Source: Pseudomonas oryzihabitans
GTDB taxonomy: Bacteria; Pseudomonadota; Gammaproteobacteria; Pseudomonadales; Pseudomonadaceae
Direction: 5' to 3'
NCBI RefSeq assembly: GCF_007665395.1
Contig: NZ_VDND01000001.1
Span: forward strand, 620,001-684,000
DNA length: 64,000 nt
The notes beneath the pieces were generated by a model that saw only the letters and a list, made by a program, of their open reading frames with translations, did not search any database and was not told the origin of the DNA. Below, in pieces: positions 1 through 8,905 of this stretch (position 1 is the stretch's first letter; every line of letters starts with the position of its first letter). The position numbers were made by a program, and so were the translations under genes.

Positions 1-863
1 TCGGCGGCGATGGCATTGACCGAGGTGCCGCCCTGCACGGTGCCTACCGTGAAGGTAGTCTTGGGCTCCTTGGGCGGTCGCACCTCGGCGATCTTGGCGA
101 TGGCCCGACCCATGGCATGGATGGCGCTGGGCCGACCGAATTCGCCGAAGCTGTGGCCACCCGGGCCCTTGAAGGTGATCTCGTATCTGTGGCTGCCGGT
201 CCCCCGGTTGACGATCCGCCGCACGTCGATGCCATCCACCGAGATGAAACCATCGATCCCCTGGCGATCCTTGAACAGCGCCTTCACCCCGCGCAGGTTG
301 CCCAGTTCCTCCTCGCCCACGGTACCGACGAAGACCAGGTCGCCCACCGTCTCGAGACCGCTCTTGTTGAGGGCATCGATCACCGACAGCAGCGCTGCCA
401 GGCCCCGGGCGTCATCGCCGATGCCCGGGCCGAAGGTCTTGCCCTCCTTTTCCTTGAGGGTCAGGTCGGTGCCCTCGGGAAACACCGTGTCCAGGTGCGC
501 CGACACCACCAACTGCGGCCCCTGGCCGCTGCCCTTGCGGGTGGCGATCACATAGCCTTCCGGGGCGATGCTGGCGTCTTTCAGACCCAGCTCCTGGAAG
601 CGCTTGAGGTAATACTCCGCCCGCACCTGCTCCTTGAACGGCGGCGCCGGGATCTGGGCGATGTGCTTCTGCTCCTCGAAGGTGCGGCCATCATCGGCGC
701 GCAGCGCCTCCAGGGCCTTGGCCACCCGGGCATCGCCCTGGACGGCGGCCAGCGCGCCCTCGACGGTCGGCGCGGCAGCCAGCGGCAATGCCAGGGTGGC
801 CGCCGTAGTAGCGAGCAGGATAGCGGACAAGCGATTGGCCAAAGACGAACGAGCAAAAGACAT
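1..863 (-). CDS. M20-family metallopeptidase (3' end beyond window)
   Basis: This frame starts at an ATG preceded by GGGAG and runs off the left edge, so the C-terminus is missing. An N-terminal signal sequence (about residues 10-31, ending LPLAAA) suggests periplasmic export. Zinc-ligand motifs of the M20/M28 co-catalytic fold are visible in order: SAHLDTV (His and Asp), GIGDDARG (bridging Asp) and VGEEELGN (general-base Glu plus ligand Glu). A dimerisation-type lid follows (GTGSHRYEITFKGPGGHS). It is probably a periplasmic peptidase T/carboxypeptidase-like enzyme hydrolysing small peptides or N-acyl amino acids; the substrate is not predictable. No coupled neighbour is visible. Confidence 0.88.
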   Translation of the reverse strand, partial: MSFARSSLANRLSAILLATTAATLALPLAAAPTVEGALAAVQGDARVAKALEALRADDGRTFEEQKHIAQIPAPPFKEQVRAEYYLKRFQELGLKDASIAPEGYVIATRKGSGQGPQLVVSAHLDTVFPEGTDLTLKEKEGKTFGPGIGDDARGLAALLSVIDALNKSGLETVGDLVFVGTVGEEELGNLRGVKALFKDRQGIDGFISVDGIDVRRIVNRGTGSHRYEITFKGPGGHSFGEFGRPSAIHAMGRAIAKIAEVRPPKEPKTTFTVGTVQGGTSVNAIAA

Positions 864-1310
864 CTGACACTCCCATTGCCTAGGTGGTATTCCGGTAGCG
901 CGCAATCGTCAGACGAATGCGCAACCTCTTGACGCTAGGCGGGAGTGGGTAAGGCGTCAAAAATCAGGCTGTAACGGGATGTGGCGCGGACGTCGGCGAG
1001 GCCAGCCAGGGGCGAAGGCCTGCCCTGGCACTACGGCGAGGTCCGGGTCGTCCGGCAGTCGCAGGGACGCCGGCCAGCGCCGCGCACCGGTCACAGCCTT
1101 TCCGGCGAGCGGGCGCCTGCCCCGTGGCCCCCGCCAATCCGAGGCGGTTGGCGATCACCGGTGCGTCCGCGAAGGCGGCAACCAAGGTGCATCCTCGCCC
1201 TCGACTGACAGCGGCAGGTCATCGCTGCCTGCAGCTCGATCGAAAACAAAGGTGTTAGGCTGGCAAGGAGGCAGCAAGACGGCGAACAGCGCTTGGCGGG
1301 AGATGCACCC
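864..1310. other. intergenic region, no gene recognised
   Basis: This is 447 bases between the divergently transcribed peptidase and VOC genes. It must hold both promoters, but I see no convincing -35/-10 pair or operator. Short open frames exist on both strands without plausible ribosome binding sites or recognisable products. Confidence 0.5.
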
Positions 1311-1934
1311 ATGAGGCTTTCCAGCCTGGACCATTTGGTGGTGGTGGCGCCGTCGCTCGCCGCCGGCGCGGCGTTCGTCGAGCGGAAACTCGGAGTGAAG
1401 CTGCAGGCAGGCGGTAAGCACCCGCGCATGGGCACCCATAATCTGTTGCTGCGCCTGGGCGCCAGCTATCTGGAGGTCATCGCCCCGGACCCGGACGCTC
1501 CCGCGCCGAGCAGGCCGCGCTGGTTCGGCCTGGACACCCTAAGCCCGGATACCCTTCCCCACCTGGCCCACTGGGTGGCGCGGACGTCGGGACTGGATGA
1601 CGCGGACGTAGGCCTGACCGGGGTGTTCGGCGCCATCGAGTCGATGAGCCGAGGCACGCTCGCCTGGCGGATCTCGATACGGCCTGACGGCCACCTACCC
1701 CTGGAAGGCACGATCCCCAGCCTGATCGATTGGGGCGACGCCACCCATCCCGCGCAACGGCTGGACGATCTGGGCTGCACCTTGCAGCGCCTGGCGATCA
1801 CCCATCCCGATCCCGCGCTGGTCAGGCGGCACCTGGCGACCATTGGCTTTTCCGGACCGCTAACGGTGCTGCCCGGCGAGAGATGCGGTTTATCGGCCGC
1901 CATCGAGACGGCGGCAGGTTGCAAGACCCTCTGA
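1311..1934 (+). CDS. VOC-family (glyoxalase-like) protein
   Basis: This 207-residue protein starts LDHLVVVAPSLAAG and has the pattern of glyoxalase_3-type VOC proteins (vicinal oxygen chelate fold): an LDHLV beta strand, then GTHNLLLRLG and SYLEVIAPD, with a second half giving the paired beta-alpha-beta units. The ATG at 1311 is chosen because GGGAG lies eight bases upstream; the in-frame TTG at 1293 lacks such a signal. Enzymes of this family bind a divalent metal, but the reaction here cannot be assigned. It converges on the cytochrome b561/peroxidase pair and shares no operon. Confidence 0.8.
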   Translation: MRLSSLDHLVVVAPSLAAGAAFVERKLGVKLQAGGKHPRMGTHNLLLRLGASYLEVIAPDPDAPAPSRPRWFGLDTLSPDTLPHLAHWVARTSGLDDADVGLTGVFGAIESMSRGTLAWRISIRPDGHLPLEGTIPSLIDWGDATHPAQRLDDLGCTLQRLAITHPDPALVRRHLATIGFSGPLTVLPGERCGLSAAIETAAGCKTL

Positions 1935-2064
1935 CGGCAGGACTGCGCTCTCCTCACCAGCGATCCACCGCGGGCATGCGCCGCGAGCCGTTCGAGAAGC
2001 TAGTCGCGCGGCGCCTTGCGACGGGCGCGCATTGGAAAGATCCCGGCCATCATGGTGGGACGGC

Positions 2065-2601
2065 CTAGCGACGTCCCGCCATCGCCTCGAACACCCCGTC
2101 CTTGCGGATCAGCGCATGCATCAGGGCGGCGGCCACATGGATGACGATGAGGGCGAAGAAGCTCAGCGCCAGGGTCTTGTGGGCTGCCCAGAGAGCCGCA
2201 TGCAAGCCGTCGCTGGGGGGCAGGATGGCCGGTAGCGGAACGCCGAGGACGACCACCGGGTAAGCGGCGGCGGAGAGCATGCCCCAGCCGATCAGCGGCA
2301 ACATGATCATCAGTGCATAGAACACCCAGTGAGAGGCCTTGGCGGCCAGCTTCATGGGCTCGGGCATGCTGGCGGGCAGCGGCGGGGCCCCGTAGCGCAG
2401 GCGTACCGCCAGGCGAACCAGGCCGAGGACGAGGATGAACAGGCCCAGCGGCTTGTGGATGGAGACTAGGGTCAGATAGCGGGGGGTCACCGTGGAGACC
2501 ATGCCCACGCCGATGAACAGCATCGACAGGATGGCCAGGGCCATCAGCCAGTGCAGGCCGCGCTGCAACGGCGTGAAGTGCGTAGGGGATCCATTCATCA
2601 T
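2065..2601 (-). CDS. cytochrome b561-family membrane protein
   Basis: This is a 178-residue protein with four hydrophobic helices and the histidines expected to ligate two b-type hemes: GLHWLM in helix 1, SIHKPLG in helix 2, SHWVFY in helix 3 and VIHVAAALMHAL in helix 4. Such proteins pass electrons across the inner membrane from the quinone pool to a periplasmic acceptor. The first of two consecutive ATGs overlaps the stop of the upstream peroxidase gene as ATGA, indicating translational coupling. By context its electron acceptor is probably that membrane-anchored peroxidase, an inference from operon structure. Confidence 0.93.
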   Translation of the reverse strand: MMNGSPTHFTPLQRGLHWLMALAILSMLFIGVGMVSTVTPRYLTLVSIHKPLGLFILVLGLVRLAVRLRYGAPPLPASMPEPMKLAAKASHWVFYALMIMLPLIGWGMLSAAAYPVVVLGVPLPAILPPSDGLHAALWAAHKTLALSFFALIVIHVAAALMHALIRKDGVFEAMAGRR

Positions 2602-3650
2602 CTGGCCTCCTGGGCAGCCGTGCGCGGATAGGCGTCGGCCTCGGCGGTACGGCGATTGAAGGACACCGAGTAGGCCGCGGAACGTGCCGCCGGGAAGGGA
2701 TCGTCGGAAACCTGCAGGCCGGGCGGCAGTACGGTGGGGTCGAAGTTGAGGTCGCGGCAGGGCCCGTCGGGCTCGGCCTCGATGGCCTGGACCACCAAAG
2801 TGCCGGCCTCGACCTTGCGCCGGTCTTCCGGCCAGGCCTTGCTCGGGTCGGCCGTTGGATCGCCGGCATTGGCCAGCGTCAGTTGCAGCGTCCAGCGCTG
2901 GGGGGCCGCGGTCACGCGCTGGGTCACGTCGGCAGCCAGGAAATCGGCGCCCTTGGCCTTGAGTTCGTCTGCCGAGAGAGCCTGCACCGGGGCCGTGGGC
3001 AGGAACGACCAACGTACCGCCTGGCGCTGTCCCTGGGCGTTCTCCAGCACGAAGCTGTTGAGGCTGTTGTAGCGCTCCTGCACGTAGGAAGAGGTCCAGG
3101 GCGCCGTGGCGGCCCAACCGGCGAAGTTCTTGAACTCGGGATGCGCCGCGATGAAGGTCTTCATGGCGTCGGGATCGCCCTTGTTCGCCCCGGCCTGCAG
3201 CAGGGCATAGAAGGCCTGGGGCGTGGCGACCGGAAAAAAGGGCGCGTCGATCATCGCCGAGCGCCATTCATGGCCATCCGGCGTGGTGACGCTCAGGCTG
3301 AGACCGCGCACCCGGGCGCTGGGGTCGGCCGCCGTGGGGTTGGGCGTCGCCAGGTTGAAGCGTCCTACCACCGGGTAGCTCCCGGTCGCGAACAGCTGGG
3401 CCCGCGAGAGACCGGCGGCCGCGCCGGAGGATTCGAAGGTGCCCGTGAAGCAGATACCCTTGGCATGGTTGCGGCGGAACCCGGGTATCGCCCCGGTGGG
3501 CGGCGCCAGGGTATCCACCAGCTTGGTCGGCGTGAGGCGCGCCGGTGTCAGCCAGCCGGCGGTAAAGGCGAAGGCGCCGACGGCGATCGCCGCGACGCCA
3601 CCGATGAGCAGCCAGGACCCGAGATGAGATGAAGCGGACCGTCCAGCCAT
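2598..3650 (-). CDS. catalase-family heme peroxidase, membrane-anchored
   Basis: This 350-residue protein is much shorter than classical catalase and matches the SrpA-like minimal catalase family. An N-terminal hydrophobic segment (about residues 10-33) acts as signal or anchor. The distal-side motif NHAKGICFTG carries the catalytic His. A conserved Arg sits in ARVRGLSL, and the C-terminal motif RSAAYSVS carries the expected proximal-heme Tyr. The start has AGGGGAGG just upstream. Family members reduce peroxides with an external electron donor rather than disproportionating H2O2 efficiently. The coupled cytochrome b561 downstream fits that donor role, placing peroxide removal on the periplasmic face. 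Confidence 0.9.
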   Translation of the reverse strand: MAGRSASSHLGSWLLIGGVAAIAVGAFAFTAGWLTPARLTPTKLVDTLAPPTGAIPGFRRNHAKGICFTGTFESSGAAAGLSRAQLFATGSYPVVGRFNLATPNPTAADPSARVRGLSLSVTTPDGHEWRSAMIDAPFFPVATPQAFYALLQAGANKGDPDAMKTFIAAHPEFKNFAGWAATAPWTSSYVQERYNSLNSFVLENAQGQRQAVRWSFLPTAPVQALSADELKAKGADFLAADVTQRVTAAPQRWTLQLTLANAGDPTADPSKAWPEDRRKVEAGTLVVQAIEAEPDGPCRDLNFDPTVLPPGLQVSDDPFPAARSAAYSVSFNRRTAEADAYPRTAAQEAR

Positions 3651-3893
3651 CGTGCCTCCCCTGAGCGTAGCGCCGATAGGAAAGACCCTAGAGCAAGGAA
3701 GTGAATTGCGCTAAGCGATGGCGAGCCAAGGCGACGGACGGCAGCGAGGCCTCCACGCCGATGCCTCCGGCCCGATCCGGGCACGGGGGCTCGGCACTCC
3801 CTGGCTACCCGCCGGAACGCTCTCGGCTACGCCGTGCTGGCCGGCCACCGCAGCGTGACCGGGGAGCGGGAGGCAACCCCGCCCCTGCCCTCT

Positions 3894-5522
3894 TCACGCC
3901 AACTTGAATCGCCGCACCAACGTCTGCAGCTCGCCCGCCAGTTCCGACAGCTGCTCGCTGGCGCCCACGGTTTCGCGGTTGCCATCGCTGGTCTGCACCG
4001 AGAGGTCGCGGATGCTGATGAGGTTGCGGTCCACCTCGCGGGAGACGTGGGCCTGTTCTTCGGCGGCGGTGGCGATCTGCAGGTTGCGTTCGTCGATCAG
4101 CCGTACGGCCTGGAGGATGTCGTTCAGGGCGCGGCCGGCGTCCTGGGCGATTTCGTAGGTCGCCTGGGCCTGGCTGGTGCTGAGTTGCATCGAGTCCACG
4201 GCTTCGGCCGAGCCCTGCTGGATGGCCTGGATCATCTGCTCGATCTCGCGGGTCGAGGTCTGGGTGCGGTGCGCCAGGGCCCGCACCTCGTCGGCGACCA
4301 CGGCGAAGCCACGGCCCTGCTCGCCCGCTCTGGCCGCTTCGATGGCAGCATTCAGCGCCAGCAGGTTGGTCTGCTCGGCGATGGAGCCGATCACGCTCAA
4401 GACCTGGCTGATGTCCTGGGCCTGCCCGGCCAGGCCTTCGACCTGGACCGAGGTCGACTGCACCTGGTGGCTCAGGCGCTGCATGGCGTCGAGCGCCTGG
4501 CCGACCTTGGCGTTGCCGCTTTCCGCCGCCGCACTGGATTCCCGTGCCGCCTGGGAGGTAGAGGAGGCGTTGCGGGCCACCTCTTCCACCGCGGCGCTCA
4601 TCTGGGTGACGGCCGTGGCCGCCTGGTCGATTTCCGCGTTCTGGCTGGACAGCACCCGACTGGCGCCATCGGTCACCAGATTCATGGTCCGCGCCGTTTC
4701 GCTCAGGCGCCCCGACGAAGTGGAGATACCATGGAGAGTGTCCTTGAGATTGTCCTGCATCTGCGCCAGGGCGCGCATGAGACCAGCCGCCTCGTCGGCG
4801 CCGGTCGGATCGATCTTGCCGGTCAGCTCGCCCTGGGCGATGGCATTGGCCACGGCCAGGGAGTCACCGATCGGCTGGGCCAGGCTGCGCGTCAGCCGCC
4901 AGGCCAGCAGCAGCGTCAGGACCACCGCCAGGGCCATGATGGCCAGGACCACCCGTACGCTGTGGTCATAGATGCCGGTCGCGACTTCCCCGGCATGCCG
5001 GGCGCCTTCGCTGTTGAATTCGCGCAGCCGGGTCAGTTGCTCCTGGTAGCCTTCCGCGCGCAGGCGCTGATCGCCGTTGGCCAGCTTGAGCGCCTCGGCG
5101 CGGTCGGTGCCGGCGAGGGACACGACGCGGTCCAAGCCCTCCAGGTAGCCCTTCATCTGCAGCGCGGCCCGGTCGAAGTTGGACCGCTCCTCCGCCGTTG
5201 AGAGCAGGTTGTCGCGGTAGTAGGACGTCCGGGCGTTCATCACGTCGCGATTTTGCTGGATCTGCTGGATGGCGATGGCCATGGCGGCCGGGTCTTCGCT
5301 GGCCAGCAGCCGGATGCTTTCCAGGCGGGTGTGCAACAGTGCCACCTGGATATCGTCAGCGGTTTGCACGCTCGCCAGCCATTCGGCCTCCATCGCCTGT
5401 TCGGTGGCGCGCAGGGCGTTCAGCTGGATCAGGGCGAAGCCACCGAGCAGCATCACGAGCAGGGTTACCGCCCCGAAGCAGAGGGTGGCGCGGGGGGCGA
5501 TGCGTAGCGAACGAAGGTTCAA
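3894..5522 (-). CDS. methyl-accepting chemotaxis protein, 4-helix-bundle sensor
   Basis: This is a 542-residue chemoreceptor. TM1 spans about residues 14-34 and TM2 about 190-210, flanking a periplasmic helical region of about 155 residues with the 4HB_MCP pattern. A HAMP domain follows (LAQPIGDSL), then a long signalling coiled coil with the invariant hairpin tip around [20 protein letters not shown]. The C-terminus ends RRFKLA with no CheR/CheB-binding pentapeptide. The ligand is unknown; 4HB domains typically sense small organic acids or amino acids. It is monocistronic, with a sigma-28-like promoter directly upstream. Confidence 0.95.
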   Translation of the reverse strand: MNLRSLRIAPRATLCFGAVTLLVMLLGGFALIQLNALRATEQAMEAEWLASVQTADDIQVALLHTRLESIRLLASEDPAAMAIAIQQIQQNRDVMNARTSYYRDNLLSTAEERSNFDRAALQMKGYLEGLDRVVSLAGTDRAEALKLANGDQRLRAEGYQEQLTRLREFNSEGARHAGEVATGIYDHSVRVVLAIMALAVVLTLLLAWRLTRSLAQPIGDSLAVANAIAQGELTGKIDPTGADEAAGLMRALAQMQDNLKDTLHGISTSSGRLSETARTMNLVTDGASRVLSSQNAEIDQAATAVTQMSAAVEEVARNASSTSQAARESSAAAESGNAKVGQALDAMQRLSHQVQSTSVQVEGLAGQAQDISQVLSVIGSIAEQTNLLALNAAIEAARAGEQGRGFAVVADEVRALAHRTQTSTREIEQMIQAIQQGSAEAVDSMQLSTSQAQATYEIAQDAGRALNDILQAVRLIDERNLQIATAAEEQAHVSREVDRNLISIRDLSVQTSDGNRETVGASEQLSELAGELQTLVRRFKLA

Positions 5523-5565
5523 GGCGGGCTCCTTGGATCGGCGGAAGCGATCCTCTAGAGCCCTA

Positions 5566-5592
5566 GAATCGACTGACTATTCTTTTTCTTTA
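5566..5592 (-). promoter_or_regulatory. candidate sigma-28 (FliA) promoter of the chemoreceptor
   Basis: On the minus strand, TAAA is followed by exactly 15 bases and GTCGATTC, close to the flagellar sigma consensus TAAA-N15-GCCGATAA (first six positions of the -10 match except one). It lies about 45 bases upstream of the chemoreceptor ATG. Confidence 0.6.
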
Positions 5593-5656
5593 GTGCGATC
5601 TCGATTGGCGCACCCGTGAAGGGCCGGCTGGTCTACCAGGGTATCCCCCGCCCCCT

Positions 5657-6289
5657 CTAGGCCTGGGAGCGCAGTGCTTCCAGCCGCTCCACCATCTTCA
5701 CCAGCTCCGCCAGGGAGCCGGCCTGCAGCTTGCGCATGAGGGCGGCGCGGCGCACCTTGACGGTGATCTCGCTGACGCCCAGCTGGGCGGCGATCTGCTT
5801 GTTGAGCAGGCCGGTGACCACCCGCGCGAGCACCGCGCGCTCGCCCTCGTTGAGCGTCTCGAGCCGCCCCTGCAGCTCCTGCAGCTGCGCCCGCTGTGCA
5901 TGGGCGTCCTGGGCCTTGCGCAGGGCCTGGTCGATGGCATCGAGCAGGTCCTGGTCACGGAACGGCTTGGTGAGGAATTCCAGGGCGCCCTGCTTCATCG
6001 CCCGCACCGACATGGGGATGTCGCCATGGCCGGTGATGAAGATGATCGGCAGCGCCAGGCCACGCCGCTGCAACTCCTGCTGCAGATCCAGGCCGTTCAT
6101 GCCCGGCATGCGCACATCGAGGACCAGACAGCCCGGGACGTCGAACCGCGCGTGGTCGAGAAAGTCGGCCGCCGACACATAGCTGCGCGTGGTGAGCCCC
6201 ACGGAGGCCAGCAGGTCTTCCAGGGCAGCACGCACCGAGGCGTCGTCGTCCACCAGGTGGACCAGGGTAGGCAAGGCGCGCTCGGTCAT
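5657..6289 (-). CDS. FixJ/NarL-type response regulator
   Basis: This is a 210-residue two-domain regulator. The receiver domain (residues 1 to about 125) has the acidic pair DDD near the N-terminus, the phosphoacceptor Asp in LVLDVRMPGMNG, and the conserved Thr and Lys (FITGHGD, LTKPF). After a Gln/Ala-rich linker comes a LuxR-type HTH (ERAVLARVVTGLLNKQIAAQLGVSEITVKVR), as in FixJ, with a slightly divergent recognition region. Its ATG overlaps the stop of the sensor kinase gene by four bases (ATGA), so the two are translated together. Target genes are unknown. Confidence 0.92.
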   Translation of the reverse strand: MTERALPTLVHLVDDDASVRAALEDLLASVGLTTRSYVSAADFLDHARFDVPGCLVLDVRMPGMNGLDLQQELQRRGLALPIIFITGHGDIPMSVRAMKQGALEFLTKPFRDQDLLDAIDQALRKAQDAHAQRAQLQELQGRLETLNEGERAVLARVVTGLLNKQIAAQLGVSEITVKVRRAALMRKLQAGSLAELVKMVERLEALRSQA

Positions 6290-7344
6290 GGTTCCTGATC
6301 CTTCGGCAGGCTGCAGTAGACCCCGGTGCCGCCCTCGGGCAACGACGTCGCCCAGATGCGGCCGCCATGGGCCTCGACGATGGAGCGACTGAGCGCCAGC
6401 CCCAGGCCCATGCCCTGTTCCTTGGTGGTGTAGAAGGCCTCGAACATCTGCTCGCGAGCCGCCGGACTCAGGCCGCGGCCGCTGTCTTCCACGCCCAGCC
6501 GGATGCAGCCCGCGGTGTCCAGGCCCACCTGGATGACCACCCGGCGCTGCTCGGGGGGCACGCCCTCGAGGGCGTCGAGGGCATTGAGCAGCAGGTTGAG
6601 GATCACCTGCTGCAACTGGCTTTCATCGGCCAACAAGGGCGGCAGGCCTTCCTGGACGCGTACCTCGACGGCGACCTGGCGCTGGACCAGTTCGGCGCGG
6701 ACGAAATCGAGCACCTTCTCCACCGTATCGCCGACGTTGAGCCAGTCCTTGGCCACCTGGGCCTGGCGGACCAGGCCGCGCACCCGGGCGATCACCGCGC
6801 TGGCGCGGTGGGCGTCGTCGATGACCCGTTGCGCGGCCTGCACGGCCCGCTCCACCTGCGGCGGGTGATTGCTCAGCCAGCGCTGGCAGGCATTGCCACT
6901 GGCGGCGATGGCGGTGAGCGGCTGGTTCACCTCATGGGCGATGGAGGCTGCCAGCTCACCGAGCTGGCTGAGGCGACCGGCCTGGGTCAGCCGCGCCCGG
7001 GCGGCATCGGCGGCGCGCTTGGCGGCATCCAGGCGCAGGGCCAGGGCCGCGACCGCGACGATGGCCAGCAGGCTGATGACGCAGTTGACCAGGCCGGCGT
7101 CCCGGTCGCCGCTGCGGGTGGCGGCATAGCTGCACAGCACCAGGAGCGCACAGCCCAGCGCCGTGACGGTGACGCCGCGGGTGGACAGGAAGCCCGCGGC
7201 CAGCAGCACCACCACCACCTGGAAGACGCCGATGGCGATCTCCCGGTCGGTGAAGGTGTCCAGCAGGGCGATGCCCAGCGCCAGGGCGCAAAGGCCTCCC
7301 AGGCGCAGCCAGTGGGTGGTGGTGGCGAAGGGTCGTCGATCCAT
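6286..7344 (-). CDS. FixL-like sensor histidine kinase with multi-spanning membrane N-terminus
   Basis: This 352-residue kinase has about four hydrophobic helices (residues 12-125) and no PAS domain. A HisKA domain with the phosphoacceptor His in IAHEVNQPLTA (the FixL/TodS-type H-box) is followed by a HATPase_c domain with N box (ILNLLLNALDAL), G1 (VEDSGRGLS) and G2 (GMGLGLALS). The ATG at 7344 is preferred to a GTG 48 bases upstream because it precedes the hydrophobic segment and has GAGAGA nearby. It is the cognate kinase of the coupled response regulator. The stimulus presumably acts through the membrane domain. Confidence 0.9.
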   Translation of the reverse strand: MDRRPFATTTHWLRLGGLCALALGIALLDTFTDREIAIGVFQVVVVLLAAGFLSTRGVTVTALGCALLVLCSYAATRSGDRDAGLVNCVISLLAIVAVAALALRLDAAKRAADAARARLTQAGRLSQLGELAASIAHEVNQPLTAIAASGNACQRWLSNHPPQVERAVQAAQRVIDDAHRASAVIARVRGLVRQAQVAKDWLNVGDTVEKVLDFVRAELVQRQVAVEVRVQEGLPPLLADESQLQQVILNLLLNALDALEGVPPEQRRVVIQVGLDTAGCIRLGVEDSGRGLSPAAREQMFEAFYTTKEQGMGLGLALSRSIVEAHGGRIWATSLPEGGTGVYCSLPKDQEP

Positions 7345-7442
7345 GGCCAGTCTCTCGTTCGAAGTTGCGCGCCCAAGGGGAGCGGCCAACACACGTAGCG
7401 CGCGCCCGCCTGGCGGACGCGCGGTGGTGTTGTCAGTCGTTC

Positions 7443-8750
7443 CTAGCCCGGATTCTCCAGGCTGAACATGTCGGCCGCCTGATCATAGGCGAAGAGCTCA
7501 CCGTAGCGCCCCCACTGAATGGCGCTGCCGAGGGTGCGGGCGGCATCGGCCTCGTCCATGAAGTCCTCCAGTTCGTCGCGGAAACGCCGCGCTGGCGCCG
7601 TATGGCCCTGGCGATCGTCCAGCACCCGGCGGATATGGCCGACCAGGGGCACGAAGTTGAGCAGTTGCCGGGCGAAGAGTTGCTTGCGCACGTCCACGCC
7701 CGCCTCGACGTAGGCACGCCCGGCCGGCAGCAGGCGCAGATCGCCGCCCTCCAGCACCGCGAGGCGCAGCAGTTGCAGCACCTCGGCGAGGGGAAAGAGT
7801 TCGTCCAGCGCATAGCCCAGGCCACCGGCCAGCTCCGGCAGGTCGGCACGACCCTCGTAGGGTGCGGCCTGAACGGCCTCCAGCAGACCCGCCAGGGCAT
7901 TGGTCGACACGGTCGGCAGCAGCATGCCGAGGCCGCTGCCCGGGAAGACCCCCTCGTGGGGCGTCGGCGTGGTCTCGCCGGTCATGCGCACATAGATCTC
8001 CTCCACCAGCTCGCGGAAGGCCGGGTCATGGCGATTGCGCGGCTGCGGCAGGTCGATGCGGATCTCGCTGGCGACCCGCCCGGGATTGCTGGAGAAGATC
8101 AGCACCCGGTCGCAGAGCAGCACCGCCTCGGCGATGTTGTGGGTGACCATGAGGATCGAGCGGATCGGCATGCGGCCTTCGACCCAGAGGTCGAGCAGGT
8201 CGGTGCGCAGGGTCTCGGCGGTGAGCACGTCCAGCGCCGAGAAGGGTTCGTCCATCAGCAGCACGTCCGGATGCACCACCAGGGCGCGGGCCAGGCCGAC
8301 GCGCTGGCGCATGCCGCCGGATAGCTCCTTCGGGTAGGCGCTCTCGAAACCGTCCAGGCCGATCAGGTCGATGGCCGCCAGGGCGCGCCGCCGGCGCTCG
8401 TCCAGGGGGACGTGCAGCGCCTCCAGGCCGATCTCGACGTTCTGCAGCACGGTCAGCCAGGGAAACAGGGCGAAGCTCTGGAACACCATGCTGACGCGGG
8501 CGCGCTGGCCGTCGTCCTTGGGCGGGAAATCGACGGTGCCACCGCTGGGGGTGAGCAAGCCGGCGATGGATCTCAGCAGGGTCGACTTGCCCGAGCCGGA
8601 ACGGCCCAGCAGGCCGACGATCTCGTTCTCGTGCAGGGTCAGGGAGACCCCGTCGAGCACCACGCGGGCCGGGCCGGCGGCGTTGCCATAGAGCTGGCGG
8701 ACGTCCTGGACGTCGATCAGGGGACGCTGGTTCAAGGTGGTCAGGTTCAT
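7443..8750 (-). CDS. nitrate/sulfonate-type ABC transporter ATPase with C-terminal AAA-associated domain
   Basis: This 435-residue protein has an N-terminal ABC ATPase (residues 10 to about 250): Walker A GRSGSGKST, Q-loop VFQSFALFPW, signature LSGGMRQRVGLARAL and Walker B VLLMDEPFSALD. This is the NrtD/SsuB/TauB subfamily. An extra C-terminal domain of about 150 residues matches the AAA-associated C-terminal family (winged-helix-like; probably regulatory). It is the last gene of a two-gene transport operon, separated from the permease by a palindromic repeat element that abuts its AGAGGAGAA ribosome binding site. The substrate is unknown and no binding protein is encoded next to it. Confidence 0.92.
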   Translation of the reverse strand: MNLTTLNQRPLIDVQDVRQLYGNAAGPARVVLDGVSLTLHENEIVGLLGRSGSGKSTLLRSIAGLLTPSGGTVDFPPKDDGQRARVSMVFQSFALFPWLTVLQNVEIGLEALHVPLDERRRRALAAIDLIGLDGFESAYPKELSGGMRQRVGLARALVVHPDVLLMDEPFSALDVLTAETLRTDLLDLWVEGRMPIRSILMVTHNIAEAVLLCDRVLIFSSNPGRVASEIRIDLPQPRNRHDPAFRELVEEIYVRMTGETTPTPHEGVFPGSGLGMLLPTVSTNALAGLLEAVQAAPYEGRADLPELAGGLGYALDELFPLAEVLQLLRLAVLEGGDLRLLPAGRAYVEAGVDVRKQLFARQLLNFVPLVGHIRRVLDDRQGHTAPARRFRDELEDFMDEADAARTLGSAIQWGRYGELFAYDQAADMFSLENPG

Positions 8751-8765
8751 GGCGGTTCTCCTCTG

Positions 8766-8905
8766 GAGCCTGTTTAAAGGCTAGCGAGCTAGAGACAGAC
8801 AAGGCGGAAATGGCTGAGGAAGCGGAGTTTACGAGCGGTAAATGAGCATTCCGAAGCCATTTCCAACGCAGTTCGGCCGACGCGCAGCAGCCTTTGAACA
8901 GGCTC
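8766..8905. repeat. 140-bp nested-palindrome (MITE-like) element
   Basis: Terminal inverted repeats of 17 bases with one mismatch (8766-8782 against 8889-8905) bound the element. Inside lies a perfect 10-base inverted repeat, GGAAATGGCT at 8806-8815 against AGCCATTTCC at 8855-8864. Nested within that is TTTAC/GTAAA (8828-8832, 8838-8842) around a 5-base loop. The right end abuts the stop codon of the permease gene exactly, and the left end abuts the ribosome binding region of the ATPase gene. Short elements with this AGAGCCTGTT-type end recur in Pseudomonas genomes as I remember them; mobility is inferred, not shown. Confidence 0.75.

Noticed and set aside
964..1185. 73-codon minus-strand frame between the peptidase and VOC genes
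   Set aside because: Arg/Pro/Ala-rich translation typical of non-coding GC-rich DNA; no start signal or family.
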